A DNA stretch of 64,000 nt from Adhaeribacter aquaticus DSM 16391 (GTDB taxonomy: Bacteria; Bacteroidota; Bacteroidia; Cytophagales; Hymenobacteraceae): positions 3,118,634 through 3,182,633 of the forward strand of contig NZ_KI421517.1 of the NCBI RefSeq assembly GCF_000473365.1. The letters are read 5' to 3'. This document shows positions 15,549 through 25,269 of the stretch, piece after piece (position 1 is the stretch's first letter; each line of letters opens with the position of its first letter). A program made the translations under genes and the position numbers. A model generated the notes under the pieces. It did not search any database and was not told where the DNA came from. It was given only the letters and a program-made list of their open reading frames with translations.

Positions 15549-16901
15549 GTGAAAAAGAAAATATTAATGCTAGGCCTGGGATTATCCTTGTTTGGAACGG
15601 CTTTTTCCCAATCCCCAGTACCAGAAGCCAAATTATCGCTGTCTCAGACCCTTCAATATGCGCTCGCCAATAATGAAAGCATCAGAAAGGCATTATTAGA
15701 TGAAAAAACTGCCGAGTATAGAATCCGGGAAACGAAAGGTTCTGGCTTGCCTCAGGTAGCCGGTAGCGGACAACTTACCGTGAATCCGGCACTGCCTACC
15801 CAGTTGTTACCAGGGGAAATAGCCGGGCAACCTGGAAGGCTGATTCCGGTACAGTTTGGTACTAAGTATGCTGCTCAAGGAGGATTAGAGTTACAGCAAA
15901 TGCTCTTCCGGAAATCATTTTTTGTGGGCCTGGAAGCTGCTAGTACTACCCGTGAGTTGTATAGTTTACGCACGAAAATGAGCCAGGAAGAAATTATTTA
16001 CAATGTCAGCTCAGCTTATTTACAGGTATTGCAAACCAAGCAGCAGTTTAATATCATCGATGCGAACTTTAACCGCCTCGAACAATTAGAAAAAATATTA
16101 ACGCTGCAATATAAAAACGATGTAGCTACTAAAGTACAGCTAAACCGGGTAACGGTTAATAAAATTAATCTGGAAAATCAGCGGACTTCTTTAAACGCAG
16201 GGCTTAAGCAGCAGGAAAATGCCTTAAAGTTTTTTATGGGCATGCCTCTGGAACAACCTATTGCGCTGACTGATTCGGTAGTTGTTTTAAATACGCAGGT
16301 TCCGACAAATGAAAATGCAGCGGATATTATTGCTTCCCGGCTGGAATTTAAAGTCTTAACTACTCAAAAGGAGCTTAATAAACTAAACGTGAAAAATATC
16401 AAGGCCGGGTATTTCCCAACTTTAAATGGGTTTGGTAATTATGGCTATAATGCTATGCGAAAAGAATTTAATTTTCTGGATACCAGCCAGCCTTGGTTTA
16501 ATGCCGTGAGTATAGGCGTTAGATTGAATATACCTATTTTCGATGGTTTTCAAAGAAAAAATCAAATCCGCCAGGCCGAGGTAGAGGTAGCTAAAGTAGA
16601 ACAGGATTTAAGTTTATTAACCCGCCAAACCCAAATGGCCTTAGATAATGCCATTACCCAAATGCAAACCAGCCTTTCTTCCATTCAGGCCCAGGAACGC
16701 AATGTGAGCCTGGCGCAGGAAGTTTACCGCAACACCAACGAGCTTTACAAAGAAGGTTTATCCCCTTTGACCGATGTTTTGGATACCGAGGTAAGCCTGC
16801 GGGAAGCCCAAACCAATTTAAATAACGAAAGATTAAAATACCAACTGGCCCAATTAACCTTCTTACAAGCCAAAGGAGAATTAAACACATTAACCAAATA
16901 G
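15549..16901 (+). CDS. TolC family outer-membrane efflux protein
   Basis: 450 residues, starting with GTG. The signal peptide is residues 1-20 (MKKKILMLGLGLSLFGTAFS). Two long coiled-coil repeats follow, containing the OEP-family phrases LSLSQTLQYALANN at the start of repeat 1 and NELYKEGLSPLTDVLDTE near 400-417 at the end of repeat 2. It forms a trimeric channel through the outer membrane and periplasm for the pump encoded behind it. The next gene begins 13 bp downstream. The gene order TolC-adaptor-RND is the usual one in Bacteroidota. It is likely controlled by the upstream GbsR/MarR protein through operator 2. Confidence 0.92.
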   Translation: MKKKILMLGLGLSLFGTAFSQSPVPEAKLSLSQTLQYALANNESIRKALLDEKTAEYRIRETKGSGLPQVAGSGQLTVNPALPTQLLPGEIAGQPGRLIPVQFGTKYAAQGGLELQQMLFRKSFFVGLEAASTTRELYSLRTKMSQEEIIYNVSSAYLQVLQTKQQFNIIDANFNRLEQLEKILTLQYKNDVATKVQLNRVTVNKINLENQRTSLNAGLKQQENALKFFMGMPLEQPIALTDSVVVLNTQVPTNENAADIIASRLEFKVLTTQKELNKLNVKNIKAGYFPTLNGFGNYGYNAMRKEFNFLDTSQPWFNAVSIGVRLNIPIFDGFQRKNQIRQAEVEVAKVEQDLSLLTRQTQMALDNAITQMQTSLSSIQAQERNVSLAQEVYRNTNELYKEGLSPLTDVLDTEVSLREAQTNLNNERLKYQLAQLTFLQAKGELNTLTK

Positions 16902-16914
16902 CATAAAACTTAAA

Positions 16915-17967
16915 ATGAAAAAGATTATTTATATCATCGTGGCATTTGCCCTGGTTGGTTTAGTTGCTTATAAATTAGTAGATAACAAAAAGGAAATGGC
17001 TACCGAAGCTGCCGTAGCCGAAATAAAAAGCGAAGCTATTGCTGTACAGATAACGGAGCCAAAATTGGGCAAAATTGATAAATCCTTTACCGCCCAGGGT
17101 AACTTCAAACCCGTGCAAACTTTAGCTTTAATGTCGGAAACCTCTGGTCAGATAAAGCAGGTCTTAAAACGCAAAGGCGACCGGGTACGGGCCGGAGATT
17201 TATTACTGGTAGTAGAAGCCAATACCATGAACGCCGACCTGGCCACGGCCCAGGCCAATTACGAGCGCGCCCAGCGGGATTTAGGCCGTTACGAAAACCT
17301 GGCCGCCGGCGAAGCCATTACCAAACGTCAGTTGGAAGAAGCCCGCTTAGCTGTAAAAACCAGCCAGGCCCAATTAATAGCCGCCCGGCAACGCGTTAAC
17401 AAAACCCGCATTACTTCCCCTATTAACGGTGAGATAAATGAGATGTACATTGAAGTAGGTTCTTATTTGGGCATGGCTACCAAACTGTACGATATCGTGA
17501 ATGTGGACCGCTTGAAATTGAATGTGAAAGTAGACGAAGCCCAGGTATTGCTGATTAAGAAAGGTGACAAGGTTGACGTGCGGGCCGATGTAAATGCCAC
17601 GCAGGAATACCAGGGAACCGTGAAAGCGATTGCGGCCCAGGCCGATGCTGCTTTGAAATACGACGTGGAAATTGAACTTAAAAACCCGGGCAATAACAGC
17701 TTACGGGCCGGTATGTATGGTACGGCCGCTTTTGAATTAGCCGAAGAACGCGATGCTTTGTTGTTACCGCGCGAAGCCATTGTGGGAAGTTTACAAGATC
17801 CGGCGGTGTATGTAGTAGAAAATAATATTGCCCGGTTAAAGAAAATTAAAATTGGCACCATTACCCAAGGCCAGGTTGAAGTGGCCGAAGGGCTGGCAAC
17901 GGGTCAGAAAGTGGTGCAAAGCGGGCAGATTAACTTACGTGAAGGCTCAAAAGTAACGGCTCTGTAA
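16915..17967 (+). CDS. RND efflux periplasmic adaptor subunit (membrane fusion protein)
   Basis: 350 residues. An N-terminal uncleaved helix or signal anchor (IIYIIVAFALVGLVAYKLV) is followed by the first half of the lipoyl domain (SGQIKQVLKRKGDRVRAGD, about 76-94), a coiled-coil hairpin (LATAQANYERAQRDLGRYE), the second lipoyl half (ITSPINGEINEMYIEVGSYL) and a beta-barrel plus membrane-proximal domain ending in TGQKVVQSGQINLREGSKV. It links the inner-membrane RND pump to TolC. The order and spacing (13 bp after tolC, 38 bp before the permease) show an operon. Confidence 0.93.
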   Translation: MKKIIYIIVAFALVGLVAYKLVDNKKEMATEAAVAEIKSEAIAVQITEPKLGKIDKSFTAQGNFKPVQTLALMSETSGQIKQVLKRKGDRVRAGDLLLVVEANTMNADLATAQANYERAQRDLGRYENLAAGEAITKRQLEEARLAVKTSQAQLIAARQRVNKTRITSPINGEINEMYIEVGSYLGMATKLYDIVNVDRLKLNVKVDEAQVLLIKKGDKVDVRADVNATQEYQGTVKAIAAQADAALKYDVEIELKNPGNNSLRAGMYGTAAFELAEERDALLLPREAIVGSLQDPAVYVVENNIARLKKIKIGTITQGQVEVAEGLATGQKVVQSGQINLREGSKVTAL

Positions 17968-18005
17968 GTTTTTAATTTCTGGTTCAGATTTAAACAAAAA
18001 AGAAA

Positions 18006-21000
18006 ATGAATATTACAAAAATATCCATACAACGCTCAACTATTGTGGTGGTGGTATTTACCATCCTTACCTTACTCGGCGTTGTTTCCTATAATTCGCT
18101 CAACTACGAGCTTTTACCTAAGTTCAGTCCGCCGGTACTTACCATTTCTACCATTTATCCTGGAGCTTCGCCTTCAGAAGTAGAAAACTCGGTTACGAAA
18201 GAAATTGAAGATGCGATTTCTTCGCTGGAGAACGTGGACAATATTAAAAGTACCTCGCAGGAAAGCTTTTCGGTAATTGTTATAAATTTAAAGCAAGGCA
18301 CCAATGTAGATTTAAGTTTACAGGATGCCCAGCGAAAAGTGAATGCCATATTATCGCGCCTGCCGGACGATGTTGATGCGCCAACCCTGGGTAAATTCGA
18401 CTTTGATGATTTACCTATTATAAAAATGGGGGCAACCGCCAACATGCCGGCTACCCAGTTTTTCGATTTGATTGATAAGGAAATTAAGCCGCAGCTGGCC
18501 CGGGTGCAGGGCGTGGCTTCCTTAAAAGTATTAGGTGGCCAGGAGCGGGAAATCAAAGTAAATATTAATGCGAATAAATTGGAGAGCTACGGCATTCCTA
18601 TTCTACAAGTATTGCAGACAATCCGGAATTCCAACCTCGATTTCCCTACCGGCGAAATTAAAGATGCCAATGGACAAACCCAGATTCGTCTGGCTGGTAA
18701 ATTCCAGTCCTTGGACCAGCTTAGAAACTTGGTTATCCGGCAGGATATGAATGGGGCGGTGCGGTTAAGCGATTTAGCCGAGGTGCAGGATTCCCAGAAA
18801 GATATTGATATTCTGAGCCGGATAAATGCGAATCCTTCGGTTGGTATTACCATTCAGAAGCAATCAGATGCCAACGCCGTGGAAGTTAGTGAACAAGCCC
18901 GGGCCGCTCTGGCAGGGTTAGAAAAAACGTATGCTAATGTCGGCCTGAAATTTAATATTGCCAACGACAGTTCTACCTTTACTTTAGAAGCGGCCGATTC
19001 GGTGCTGCATGATTTAATGCTGGCCGTTATTCTGGTGGCCGTGGTAATGCTGTTGTTTTTGCACAGTATCCGGAATGCTATTATTGTAATGGTTTCCATT
19101 CCGGCCTCTTTGGTAGCCACGTTTATCGCTATCTGGTTATTCGGTTTCTCTCTGAATTTAATGTCGTTAATGGCCTTATCGCTGGTAGTAGGTATCCTGG
19201 TAGATGACGCGATTGTGGTAATTGAAAATATTCACCGCCACATGGAAATGGGCAAAAAGCCCGCGCAGGCGGCTTACGATGGTATTCGGGAAATCAGTGC
19301 CACCGTAACTTCTATTACCCTGGTAATTGTAGTCGTATTTGTGCCACTGGCCTTGTCTACTGGTCTGGTATCGGATATTCTGCGGCAATTTGCGGTGGTG
19401 GTAGCGGTAGCTACTTTAATAAGCTTGTTCGTGGCCTTTACCTTGATTCCATTACTGGCTAGCCGGTTTTCCCGCCTGGAACATGTTTCAGATAAAAATA
19501 TGTTCGGCCGTTTCATTATGGCCTTCGAGCGCTTCCTGGACGGGGTGATTGATGGGTTTACTACGGCTTTGAAATGGTCTTTTAACCATAAAATCATTGT
19601 TATTTTGCTTACCATAGGAGCCTTTATTGGTTCGGTTATGCTAATACCTGGTGGTTTTATTGGTAGTGAATTTATTGGCAACGGCGACCGGGGTGAGGTA
19701 AATATTCAGTTAGAATTACCTAAAAATTCCACAGTAGAACAAACCAACCAGGTTACGCGGCAGGTAGAACGGTATTTGCAGAAATATCCGGAGGTGAAAA
19801 ATATATTTACCACGGTTGGTTCAACCTCTACTTCGCAGCAAGGCCAGGGCAATGCCTACGAATCGGAAGTATTTGTGGCTTTGGTTGACGTAGAAAAACG
19901 GGATTTCAGTACTGAAAAATTCAGCCGGATAGTAAAAGCCGATGTAGAAAATTTGATACCCGGAGTAAAAGTAACGCCTGTACCCGTAGGGATGGTGGGT
20001 AGTGCGCAGGCGCCTATTCAGATAGTTTTATCAGGCCCCAACCTAGATACGCTGCTATCTTTTTCGCAGCGGGTAATGGACCAGGTAATCGCGGTACAAG
20101 GTACTTCGGATGTGGAAACCTCGGTAGAAGGGGGTAACCCGGAAATTGAAGTAGCTGTGGATCGCGATAAAATGGCAAGTCTGGGTCTTACGCTTGAAAA
20201 CGTGGGAGCCGGTATGCAGGTAGCTTTTAGCGGCAACACCGATGCTGAATACCGGGACGGAATAAACAATTACAATATTAATATTCGGCTGGATGTTTTC
20301 AACCGCCAGAACGTAACTGATATTGCAAACTTGTCATTTGTCAATAATAAGGGCCAGCTTATCCGGTTAGGACAGTTTGCCGACATCAGGCAATCATCGG
20401 GTCCGTCTAAATTGGAACGTACCGACCGGGTTACTTCAGTGAATGTAAATTCCTTTGTGGTAGGCCGCCCTTCCGGTTCGGTAGGTGCCGAAATTCAGGA
20501 GCGGTTGGGTAAAATAAAAATGCCAACCGGCGTAACCATTGGCTACGAAGGGAATATGAAAAACCAATCCGAAGGTTTTGGTACCTTAGGGGTTGCTTTA
20601 TTAGCCTCCATTGTATTTATGTACCTGATTATGGTGGGCTTGTACGACAGCTACGTGTATCCATTTGTGGTATTGTTCTCTATTCCGTTGGCAATTATTG
20701 GTGCCTTACTGGCTTTGGCTTTATCTTCCGAAACCTTGAGTATCTTCTCTATTCTGGGTATTATCATGATGATTGGTCTGGTAGCGAAGAACGCCATTAT
20801 GGTGGTCGACTTTACGAACAAACTTAAATCAGAAGGGGTACCGGTAAAAGACGCCCTAATAGAAGCCGTTCGAATTCGTTTCCGTCCTATTCTGATGACT
20901 ACCCTGGCGATGGTAATTGGTATGTTGCCGATAGCTTTGGCCGGCGGGGCTGTAGCGGCTTCTAAAAACGGCTTGGCCTGGGCCCTGATTGGTGGCTTGA

Positions 21001-21179
21001 GCAGTTCCATGTTCCTGACCCTGATTGTGGTGCCGATTATTTATTACCTCTTCGATCGCGTTCTGGCCAAGTTTGGTTTAGATAAAAGCACAAAAATTGA
21101 ACTGGAAGAAAAATCATTAGAAGAGTTAGAGCACGAAACCGCGCTCTTGGAAGAACACAAAATGGCTCATACTTATTAA
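18006..21179 (+). CDS. RND efflux transporter permease (AcrB/HAE1-like)
   Basis: 1057 residues, full length for an AcrB-type pump, which uses the proton gradient to export hydrophobic compounds. There are twelve transmembrane helices: one at the N-terminus (STIVVVVFTILTLLGVVSYN), five after the first large periplasmic loop, one near 530, and five near the C-terminus. TM4 has the proton-relay acids in VVGILVDDAIVVIENIHRH (DD near 399-400), and TM10 the matching Lys in MIGLVAKNAIMVVDF. The PAIKIG-like pore and docking regions are present as expected. The substrate range is unknown. It ends the operon, followed by a strong hairpin terminator. Confidence 0.95.
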   Translation: MNITKISIQRSTIVVVVFTILTLLGVVSYNSLNYELLPKFSPPVLTISTIYPGASPSEVENSVTKEIEDAISSLENVDNIKSTSQESFSVIVINLKQGTNVDLSLQDAQRKVNAILSRLPDDVDAPTLGKFDFDDLPIIKMGATANMPATQFFDLIDKEIKPQLARVQGVASLKVLGGQEREIKVNINANKLESYGIPILQVLQTIRNSNLDFPTGEIKDANGQTQIRLAGKFQSLDQLRNLVIRQDMNGAVRLSDLAEVQDSQKDIDILSRINANPSVGITIQKQSDANAVEVSEQARAALAGLEKTYANVGLKFNIANDSSTFTLEAADSVLHDLMLAVILVAVVMLLFLHSIRNAIIVMVSIPASLVATFIAIWLFGFSLNLMSLMALSLVVGILVDDAIVVIENIHRHMEMGKKPAQAAYDGIREISATVTSITLVIVVVFVPLALSTGLVSDILRQFAVVVAVATLISLFVAFTLIPLLASRFSRLEHVSDKNMFGRFIMAFERFLDGVIDGFTTALKWSFNHKIIVILLTIGAFIGSVMLIPGGFIGSEFIGNGDRGEVNIQLELPKNSTVEQTNQVTRQVERYLQKYPEVKNIFTTVGSTSTSQQGQGNAYESEVFVALVDVEKRDFSTEKFSRIVKADVENLIPGVKVTPVPVGMVGSAQAPIQIVLSGPNLDTLLSFSQRVMDQVIAVQGTSDVETSVEGGNPEIEVAVDRDKMASLGLTLENVGAGMQVAFSGNTDAEYRDGINNYNINIRLDVFNRQNVTDIANLSFVNNKGQLIRLGQFADIRQSSGPSKLERTDRVTSVNVNSFVVGRPSGSVGAEIQERLGKIKMPTGVTIGYEGNMKNQSEGFGTLGVALLASIVFMYLIMVGLYDSYVYPFVVLFSIPLAIIGALLALALSSETLSIFSILGIIMMIGLVAKNAIMVVDFTNKLKSEGVPVKDALIEAVRIRFRPILMTTLAMVIGMLPIALAGGAVAASKNGLAWALIGGLSSSMFLTLIVVPIIYYLFDRVLAKFGLDKSTKIELEEKSLEELEHETALLEEHKMAHTY

Positions 21180-21197
21180 TTCCCCTTTTCTCTTACT

Positions 21198-21250
21198 TTC
21201 AGGAGCTGGGTTTACTTATTTGTTAATACCCAGCTCCTGAATTTTACTTC
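21198..21250 (+). terminator. Terminator of the efflux operon
   Basis: A perfect 14-bp stem (TTCAGGAGCTGGGT at 21198-21211, complement 21228-21241) with a 16-nt loop, followed by TTTTACTT. Confidence 0.75.
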
Positions 21251-21299
21251 TTGGCAGCGGAATAAAACATATCCTTTACAGTTTAAGCCCAATTGTTGC

Positions 21300-21716
21300 A
21301 TGATACTATACCAAAATTCCCTTATGGTTTTAAATTACGAACCCAGTTCTGATATTTTGACTGTTGAATGGCCTAATGCTGAGTTATTTTTGCTGCCGGA
21401 CCTAAAACAAACATTTCTGACCTTAATTGAAACAGTGCGGAATTATGATATAAAACAACTATTAATAAAGACCACTGCTGAATCTGTTATTCCTGTTTTG
21501 GATAACACTAAAGATAATTCAATTTATATCAGGCAGGTTTTGAAAGGCTTACGCGGCACCCGATTACAAAAAATAGCCAGGATATTAGCATTTGAAATAG
21601 AACAGGATAAAGAGGAACAAAAATTATCGGCTGAAATTAACGCTGATGCTACTATAACCATACAGTATAGAACATTTTTGGAAAACGAAATGGCCATGGC
21701 GTGGCTTTTAGAATAG
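21300..21716 (+). CDS. STAS/SpoIIAA-like small protein, subfamily A (copy A1)
   Basis: 138 residues. It belongs to a family with five copies in this window. Shared features are the start MILYQNSLMVLNYEPSSDIL, the motif RNYDIKQLL (about 55-63), LQKIARI (about 93-99) and a C-terminal helix ending AMAWLLE. The alternating beta-alpha pattern and the closing A-x-x-WL helix resemble SpoIIAA/STAS-like proteins that switch partners by contact, but no phosphorylatable serine stands out. This copy is the most diverged: the Asp or Asn after RNYDIKxLL is Lys. No operon partner is evident; it lies alone after the efflux terminator. Confidence 0.6.
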   Translation: MILYQNSLMVLNYEPSSDILTVEWPNAELFLLPDLKQTFLTLIETVRNYDIKQLLIKTTAESVIPVLDNTKDNSIYIRQVLKGLRGTRLQKIARILAFEIEQDKEEQKLSAEINADATITIQYRTFLENEMAMAWLLE

Positions 21717-21889
21717 CGGGTTGTGATTTGGGTTTTGTCCTAACAATAGGAAATCATACTTACTAATGTTGCTTTCCTCCAGCTAAACAAAATGCTATTT
21801 TTTAAATTTAGGTATTGAAAATTCCATGATTCTTTACATGAATTCTTTTTTGTTAATGCTATATGAACCCAGGACAAAAATTCTAACGG

Positions 21890-22504
21890 TTGAGTAGCGT
21901 GAGAGAAAGGATAATGGCCCGTTCACTGGCTCTTTTTAAACAATACAGCATAAGAAGTATCTCCATGGATAATTTAGCTCAGGACTTGGGAACCTCAAAA
22001 AAAACGTTGTACAAATGGTTTGAAAATAAAGAGCAATTGGTAGAAGAAACACTAGGCGCTTACCTGATGCAAATGGATCCTGACTGCCTTAATCTTCCCC
22101 AAAATGAAGTAGAAGCCCTGTACCATACTTCGAATAGAATCCTGCAGGAACTGTTATCTTTTCATACTTCTTTCTTTTATGATTTAAGAAAATATTATTT
22201 CCGGGCTTACCAGTTGTGGTGTGGATATTGGCAGCGGTCCGTTGTTAATTTCTTTAAAAGCAATCTGGAGAACGGAATTAAAAAAGGGCTTTACCGGTCT
22301 GAGATTAATCCTGAAATTATGGCTCAGTTATATGCCAGCCAAATGCAAACCATATTAAACCGGGAATTATTCCCGGAGGATAAATTTAATATTAAAGAAA
22401 TTTATGATCAAAACCTGCTCCATTTATTTAACGGACTGGTTTCTCCGGAAGGCCTAAAATATTTTAATCTTTTACAACCCGGATCTGAAAATTTAATTTT
22501 TTAA
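21890..22504 (+). CDS. TetR/AcrR family transcriptional regulator
   Basis: 204 residues, usual length. The N-terminal helix-turn-helix is ALFKQYSIRSISMDNLAQDLGTSKKTLYKWFENKEQL (about 13-49), with recognition helix SKKTLYKWF. The C-terminal ligand-binding part is all helical. The start used is TTG at 21890; a GTG at 21899 is an alternative. The next genes, an acyl carrier protein and an outer-membrane barrel, are close (23 and 83 bp gaps) and probably its targets or co-transcribed partners. The ligand is unknown. Confidence 0.85.
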   Translation: MSSVRERIMARSLALFKQYSIRSISMDNLAQDLGTSKKTLYKWFENKEQLVEETLGAYLMQMDPDCLNLPQNEVEALYHTSNRILQELLSFHTSFFYDLRKYYFRAYQLWCGYWQRSVVNFFKSNLENGIKKGLYRSEINPEIMAQLYASQMQTILNRELFPEDKFNIKEIYDQNLLHLFNGLVSPEGLKYFNLLQPGSENLIF

Positions 22505-22527
22505 ACTTAATTTAAAGCTCATCTTAT

Positions 22528-22779
22528 ATGACACTTGTTCATCATCAGGCACTAAGGCACGAATTAGTGCAAATAATAAAAGTGCGCAAAAATATAGAAC
22601 CCTCCCGATTGCTGTCTCAAAATTTTGAACAGATTGGTTTCGATTCAGTTGACCTGGTAGATATCATTTTAGAAGTTGAGAAAGCATACCAAATTTTTAT
22701 CCCGGATGAGGTTCCTTTACACAAAGTGGATGATTTTGTCCAGTTTATCGCCTCTCAAAGTTTAGAAATTCAGGCTTAA
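22528..22779 (+). CDS. Orphan acyl carrier protein
   Basis: 83 residues, typical size. The phosphopantetheine attachment motif is FEQIGFDSVDLVDIILEVEK with Ser at about residue 39 (DS followed by hydrophobic residues and D), and there is a helix III region VPLHKVDDFVQFI. It carries acyl groups for fatty acid or polyketide-like synthesis after modification. No synthase genes are near, and the neighbours are a TetR regulator and an outer-membrane protein, so it is a dedicated or spare carrier and not the primary acpP, which normally lies next to fabF. Confidence 0.85.
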   Translation: MTLVHHQALRHELVQIIKVRKNIEPSRLLSQNFEQIGFDSVDLVDIILEVEKAYQIFIPDEVPLHKVDDFVQFIASQSLEIQA

Positions 22780-22862
22780 ATAACGTCTGATAGAATCCGT
22801 TTGTAATCTAATTAAAACTACTTAGCGCCCGAGAGAGCGTTATTTTACCTACTAATATTAAC

Positions 22863-24044
22863 ATGATCATAAGTATACCAAACAGGAAATATTTGGTTAA
22901 CCAATTGGTTAAGATTATTCCCAGGGTTTTGTTTTTGCTGCTGGTTCTTCAAATTAGTTTTTCTGAGGCCCAGGGGCAGAGTCCTAATTTTATTTCCCGG
23001 TATATTAAGAAAATAGTAAACGACACCACCCATACTGCCCGGCCCCAGTTCCTGTTTTATCCTACTCTGGGCTATTCACCGGAAACTAGTCTGGAAATGG
23101 GTATAAGTGGACTGTATGTCTATTATGCCAATGGCGATACTACCAACCGTCTCAGTGAAATGAATGGGTTTGGTTTTTATACCCTACAAGAACAATATGG
23201 CTTGATTGCAGATCATAACCTGTATTCTAATCACAACAAATGGGCCTTCCCGGGACGGATTCGGTACCAGAGCTTTCCTGTTTTATATCATGGAATTGGT
23301 CCGGAATCTCCGCCCGAACAATTGGCCGAAGTTAATTCCAGGCAATTGCAAATTCGGGAACGTGCCTTAAGGCAAACAATCAAAAACCTTTATTTTGGTT
23401 TGGAAGTGGATTATCAAAGGTTAAGTTCGGTTAATTTTGATTTTAATTCGGACGAACCATTTGCGCTGCCGCTTGGGGGTAATGGCTCTAAAAATTTGGC
23501 CTTTGGCCTGGGAATTTTGTATGATACCCGTCACAATGTTTTAAATGTCCGGAATGGCCAATTTTCTGAACTTGCTTTTTTAAAATATAACACCCGTTGG
23601 GGTGGCGATTATAATTTTTCGACCATCATTTCGGATAACCGGTTCTACCGGAGCCTGAATAAAAAACACGTTTTGGCGGCCCAGGTTTTAGGTCAGTTTA
23701 CCACCGGAAATACTCCTTTTAATATGCTGGCTCTCATGGGCGGCGAAAATATGATGCGTGGGTATTATGCGGGTCGTTACCGCGATAAAAACCAGGTGGC
23801 AGCACAAGCCGAATATCGTTTATTACCATTGCCTTTTAGTAAAAGATGGGGAGCCACTTTTTTTGTCAGTACGGGCACTGTTTTTAACACTTTTACATCC
23901 TTCAATTATAAAGACTTTGTAGTCGCAGGAGGAGGGGGGATTAGATATTTGTTATTCCCCAAGAAGGATATTTTTACCCGGCTAGATGTTGCCTTTACAA
24001 AGGAAAAGCCTGGATTCTATATTTTTATTGGAGAGGCTTTTTAA
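22863..24044 (+). CDS. BamA/TamA family outer-membrane barrel (surface antigen domain)
   Basis: 393 residues. The N-terminal signal region (IIPRVLFLLLVLQISFSEAQG) is followed by a 16-strand-like barrel with no visible POTRA domains. Diagnostic bits are FLFYPTLGYSPETSLEMG, the turn LAFGLGILYDTRHN and the late motif MGGENMMRGYYAGRYRDKNQ, which corresponds to the conserved RG-Y-xGRYRD lock region of the Omp85 family. The C-terminus ends in an aromatic (FIGEAF), as outer-membrane proteins do. Small POTRA-less members of this family occur in Bacteroidota and are of unknown cargo. It follows the acyl carrier protein by 83 bp. Confidence 0.85.
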   Translation: MIISIPNRKYLVNQLVKIIPRVLFLLLVLQISFSEAQGQSPNFISRYIKKIVNDTTHTARPQFLFYPTLGYSPETSLEMGISGLYVYYANGDTTNRLSEMNGFGFYTLQEQYGLIADHNLYSNHNKWAFPGRIRYQSFPVLYHGIGPESPPEQLAEVNSRQLQIRERALRQTIKNLYFGLEVDYQRLSSVNFDFNSDEPFALPLGGNGSKNLAFGLGILYDTRHNVLNVRNGQFSELAFLKYNTRWGGDYNFSTIISDNRFYRSLNKKHVLAAQVLGQFTTGNTPFNMLALMGGENMMRGYYAGRYRDKNQVAAQAEYRLLPLPFSKRWGATFFVSTGTVFNTFTSFNYKDFVVAGGGGIRYLLFPKKDIFTRLDVAFTKEKPGFYIFIGEAF

Positions 24045-24608
24045 GGTTCTTTTATTCCATATAAATTTTACAAAAAAAGATTACCACCTTGGAACTTGGC
24101 ATCAACGAACAAAAGCTATTTTGGGTAATTATTAAAAAATTACCATGAACACTTCCCTTCAGCAAGTCATCAAAACACCATTTCAATTAGGGAGTCTGAG
24201 CTTGAATTTATGTTATTCTTATTCAAGCCTTTATATTAGAAAATAATCCTTAAAGTTTGCCATTGATGCACCAGTACCGCTATAAAAACAGAAAATCAGG
24301 GCTTAAATACTTAAATGGGCTCGGGTGAGACAAAGTACTTTAAATTAAGGAATAATAACCGCGGGCCGCTATCCTTTATTAGTGAAAAAGTAGCTAAGAG
24401 TTTAATAGTAAGAGAAATTAAGTCTTCTGATGTTTTAGTAAAAAGTATGGAGAGAAGGAGGTTGTATAGCTGCATATATCTTCCAACGTATTAACACAAT
24501 TTTGTAAATAATAATTTTTCACCAAATAAATCCATGTATAATAATATACATTAAATTTTTAAAAATTAGTTGATTATTTGTAGCACTCGAGTGTTTAGCA
24601 TTGATTTG
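24045..24608. other. Noncoding gap with a gene remnant
   Basis: Apart from the remnant at 24145-24246, no gene is seen. A 7-bp inverted repeat, GGTAATT (24124-24130) and AATTACC (24138-24144), ends exactly at the ATG of the remnant and could have been its operator. Confidence 0.45.
24145..24246 (+). pseudogene. N-terminal remnant of an old yellow enzyme-like flavin oxidoreductase
   Basis: An ATG opens 33 codons starting MNTSLQQVIKTPFQLGSLSL, which is the N-terminus of the alkene reductase / NADH:flavin oxidoreductase family (normally followed by KNRIVMAPMTR). Here the frame drifts after LSL and stops. No barrel sequence is seen downstream. It is judged a small leftover of a deleted gene; a chance match over 18 residues is possible. 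Confidence 0.4.
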
Positions 24609-25028
24609 ATGAAAAGAAAAAGATACTTAGATAGGTTAGTACTGGCTAGATTTAGGATGTTTACATTGGCCTGTACTGGTATGACAACCTTGGGTATATA
24701 TTATTTTATTGAAGGACATATAACCTTTATGCAGGCTTTTTTAGCTTTAGGAGCAGGTCTTATAATCGGATTCCTGGTAGGTAGGACAAATAATATTAAA
24801 TGGCAGGAGAAGGACAAGAAAGTATTTGCCAAATTTGATGTATTTGGCTTAATCATAATGGCTTCTTATCTCTTATTTGTGATGGTTAGAAGAAAAATAT
24901 TAGGACAATGGTTGGCAGGGGACGAGTTATCTGGATTTATATTGTTCCTTTGTTCTGGTATTATGTTAGGACGATTAGTAACATTAAGAAAAATGGTGTT
25001 AAAAGTATTAATTGAACAGGGATTATAG
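24609..25028 (+). CDS. Small integral membrane protein of unknown function
   Basis: 139 residues from the ATG at 24609 (an upstream TTG at 24570 is possible but less likely). Four hydrophobic segments are seen (about 13-34, 39-56, 75-92 and 100-117), separated by a basic loop GRTNNIKWQEKDKKVFAKFD. The arrangement is similar to CcdC-like four-helix proteins, but no Cys pair or other motif confirms that. It has no operon partner. Confidence 0.6.
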   Translation: MKRKRYLDRLVLARFRMFTLACTGMTTLGIYYFIEGHITFMQAFLALGAGLIIGFLVGRTNNIKWQEKDKKVFAKFDVFGLIIMASYLLFVMVRRKILGQWLAGDELSGFILFLCSGIMLGRLVTLRKMVLKVLIEQGL

Positions 25029-25119
25029 TTTCATTTGCTTTAATAAGATGATGGGAATAAAAACATTTAAAAGTTGAAATTCAATAAGAAAAAATAGGTT
25101 TAAGAATATTAAAACTCCT

Positions 25120-25269
25120 TTACTTACCACTTCTAAATTGTTCTGTTAGCTTCTTATCAGCTTCTGAAGGAGTAAGTGTTCCAGAGGGATGATTATGGGA
25201 AATAATGATGCCGGTACTTAAGCCTTTCAAACTAACAGCCAGAATTAATCGGATGCCTACTACAGCTGC
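25120..25269 (-). pseudogene. RadC-type JAB domain remnant
   Basis: About 50 codons contain AVSLKGLSTGIIISHNHPSG followed by LTPSEADKKLTEQF. HNHPSG-x(n)-SxxD is the metal-binding core of RadC/JAMM domains. The N-terminus is missing and the frame ends shortly after, before the final LDH-motif. Noncatalytic remnant. Confidence 0.7.
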
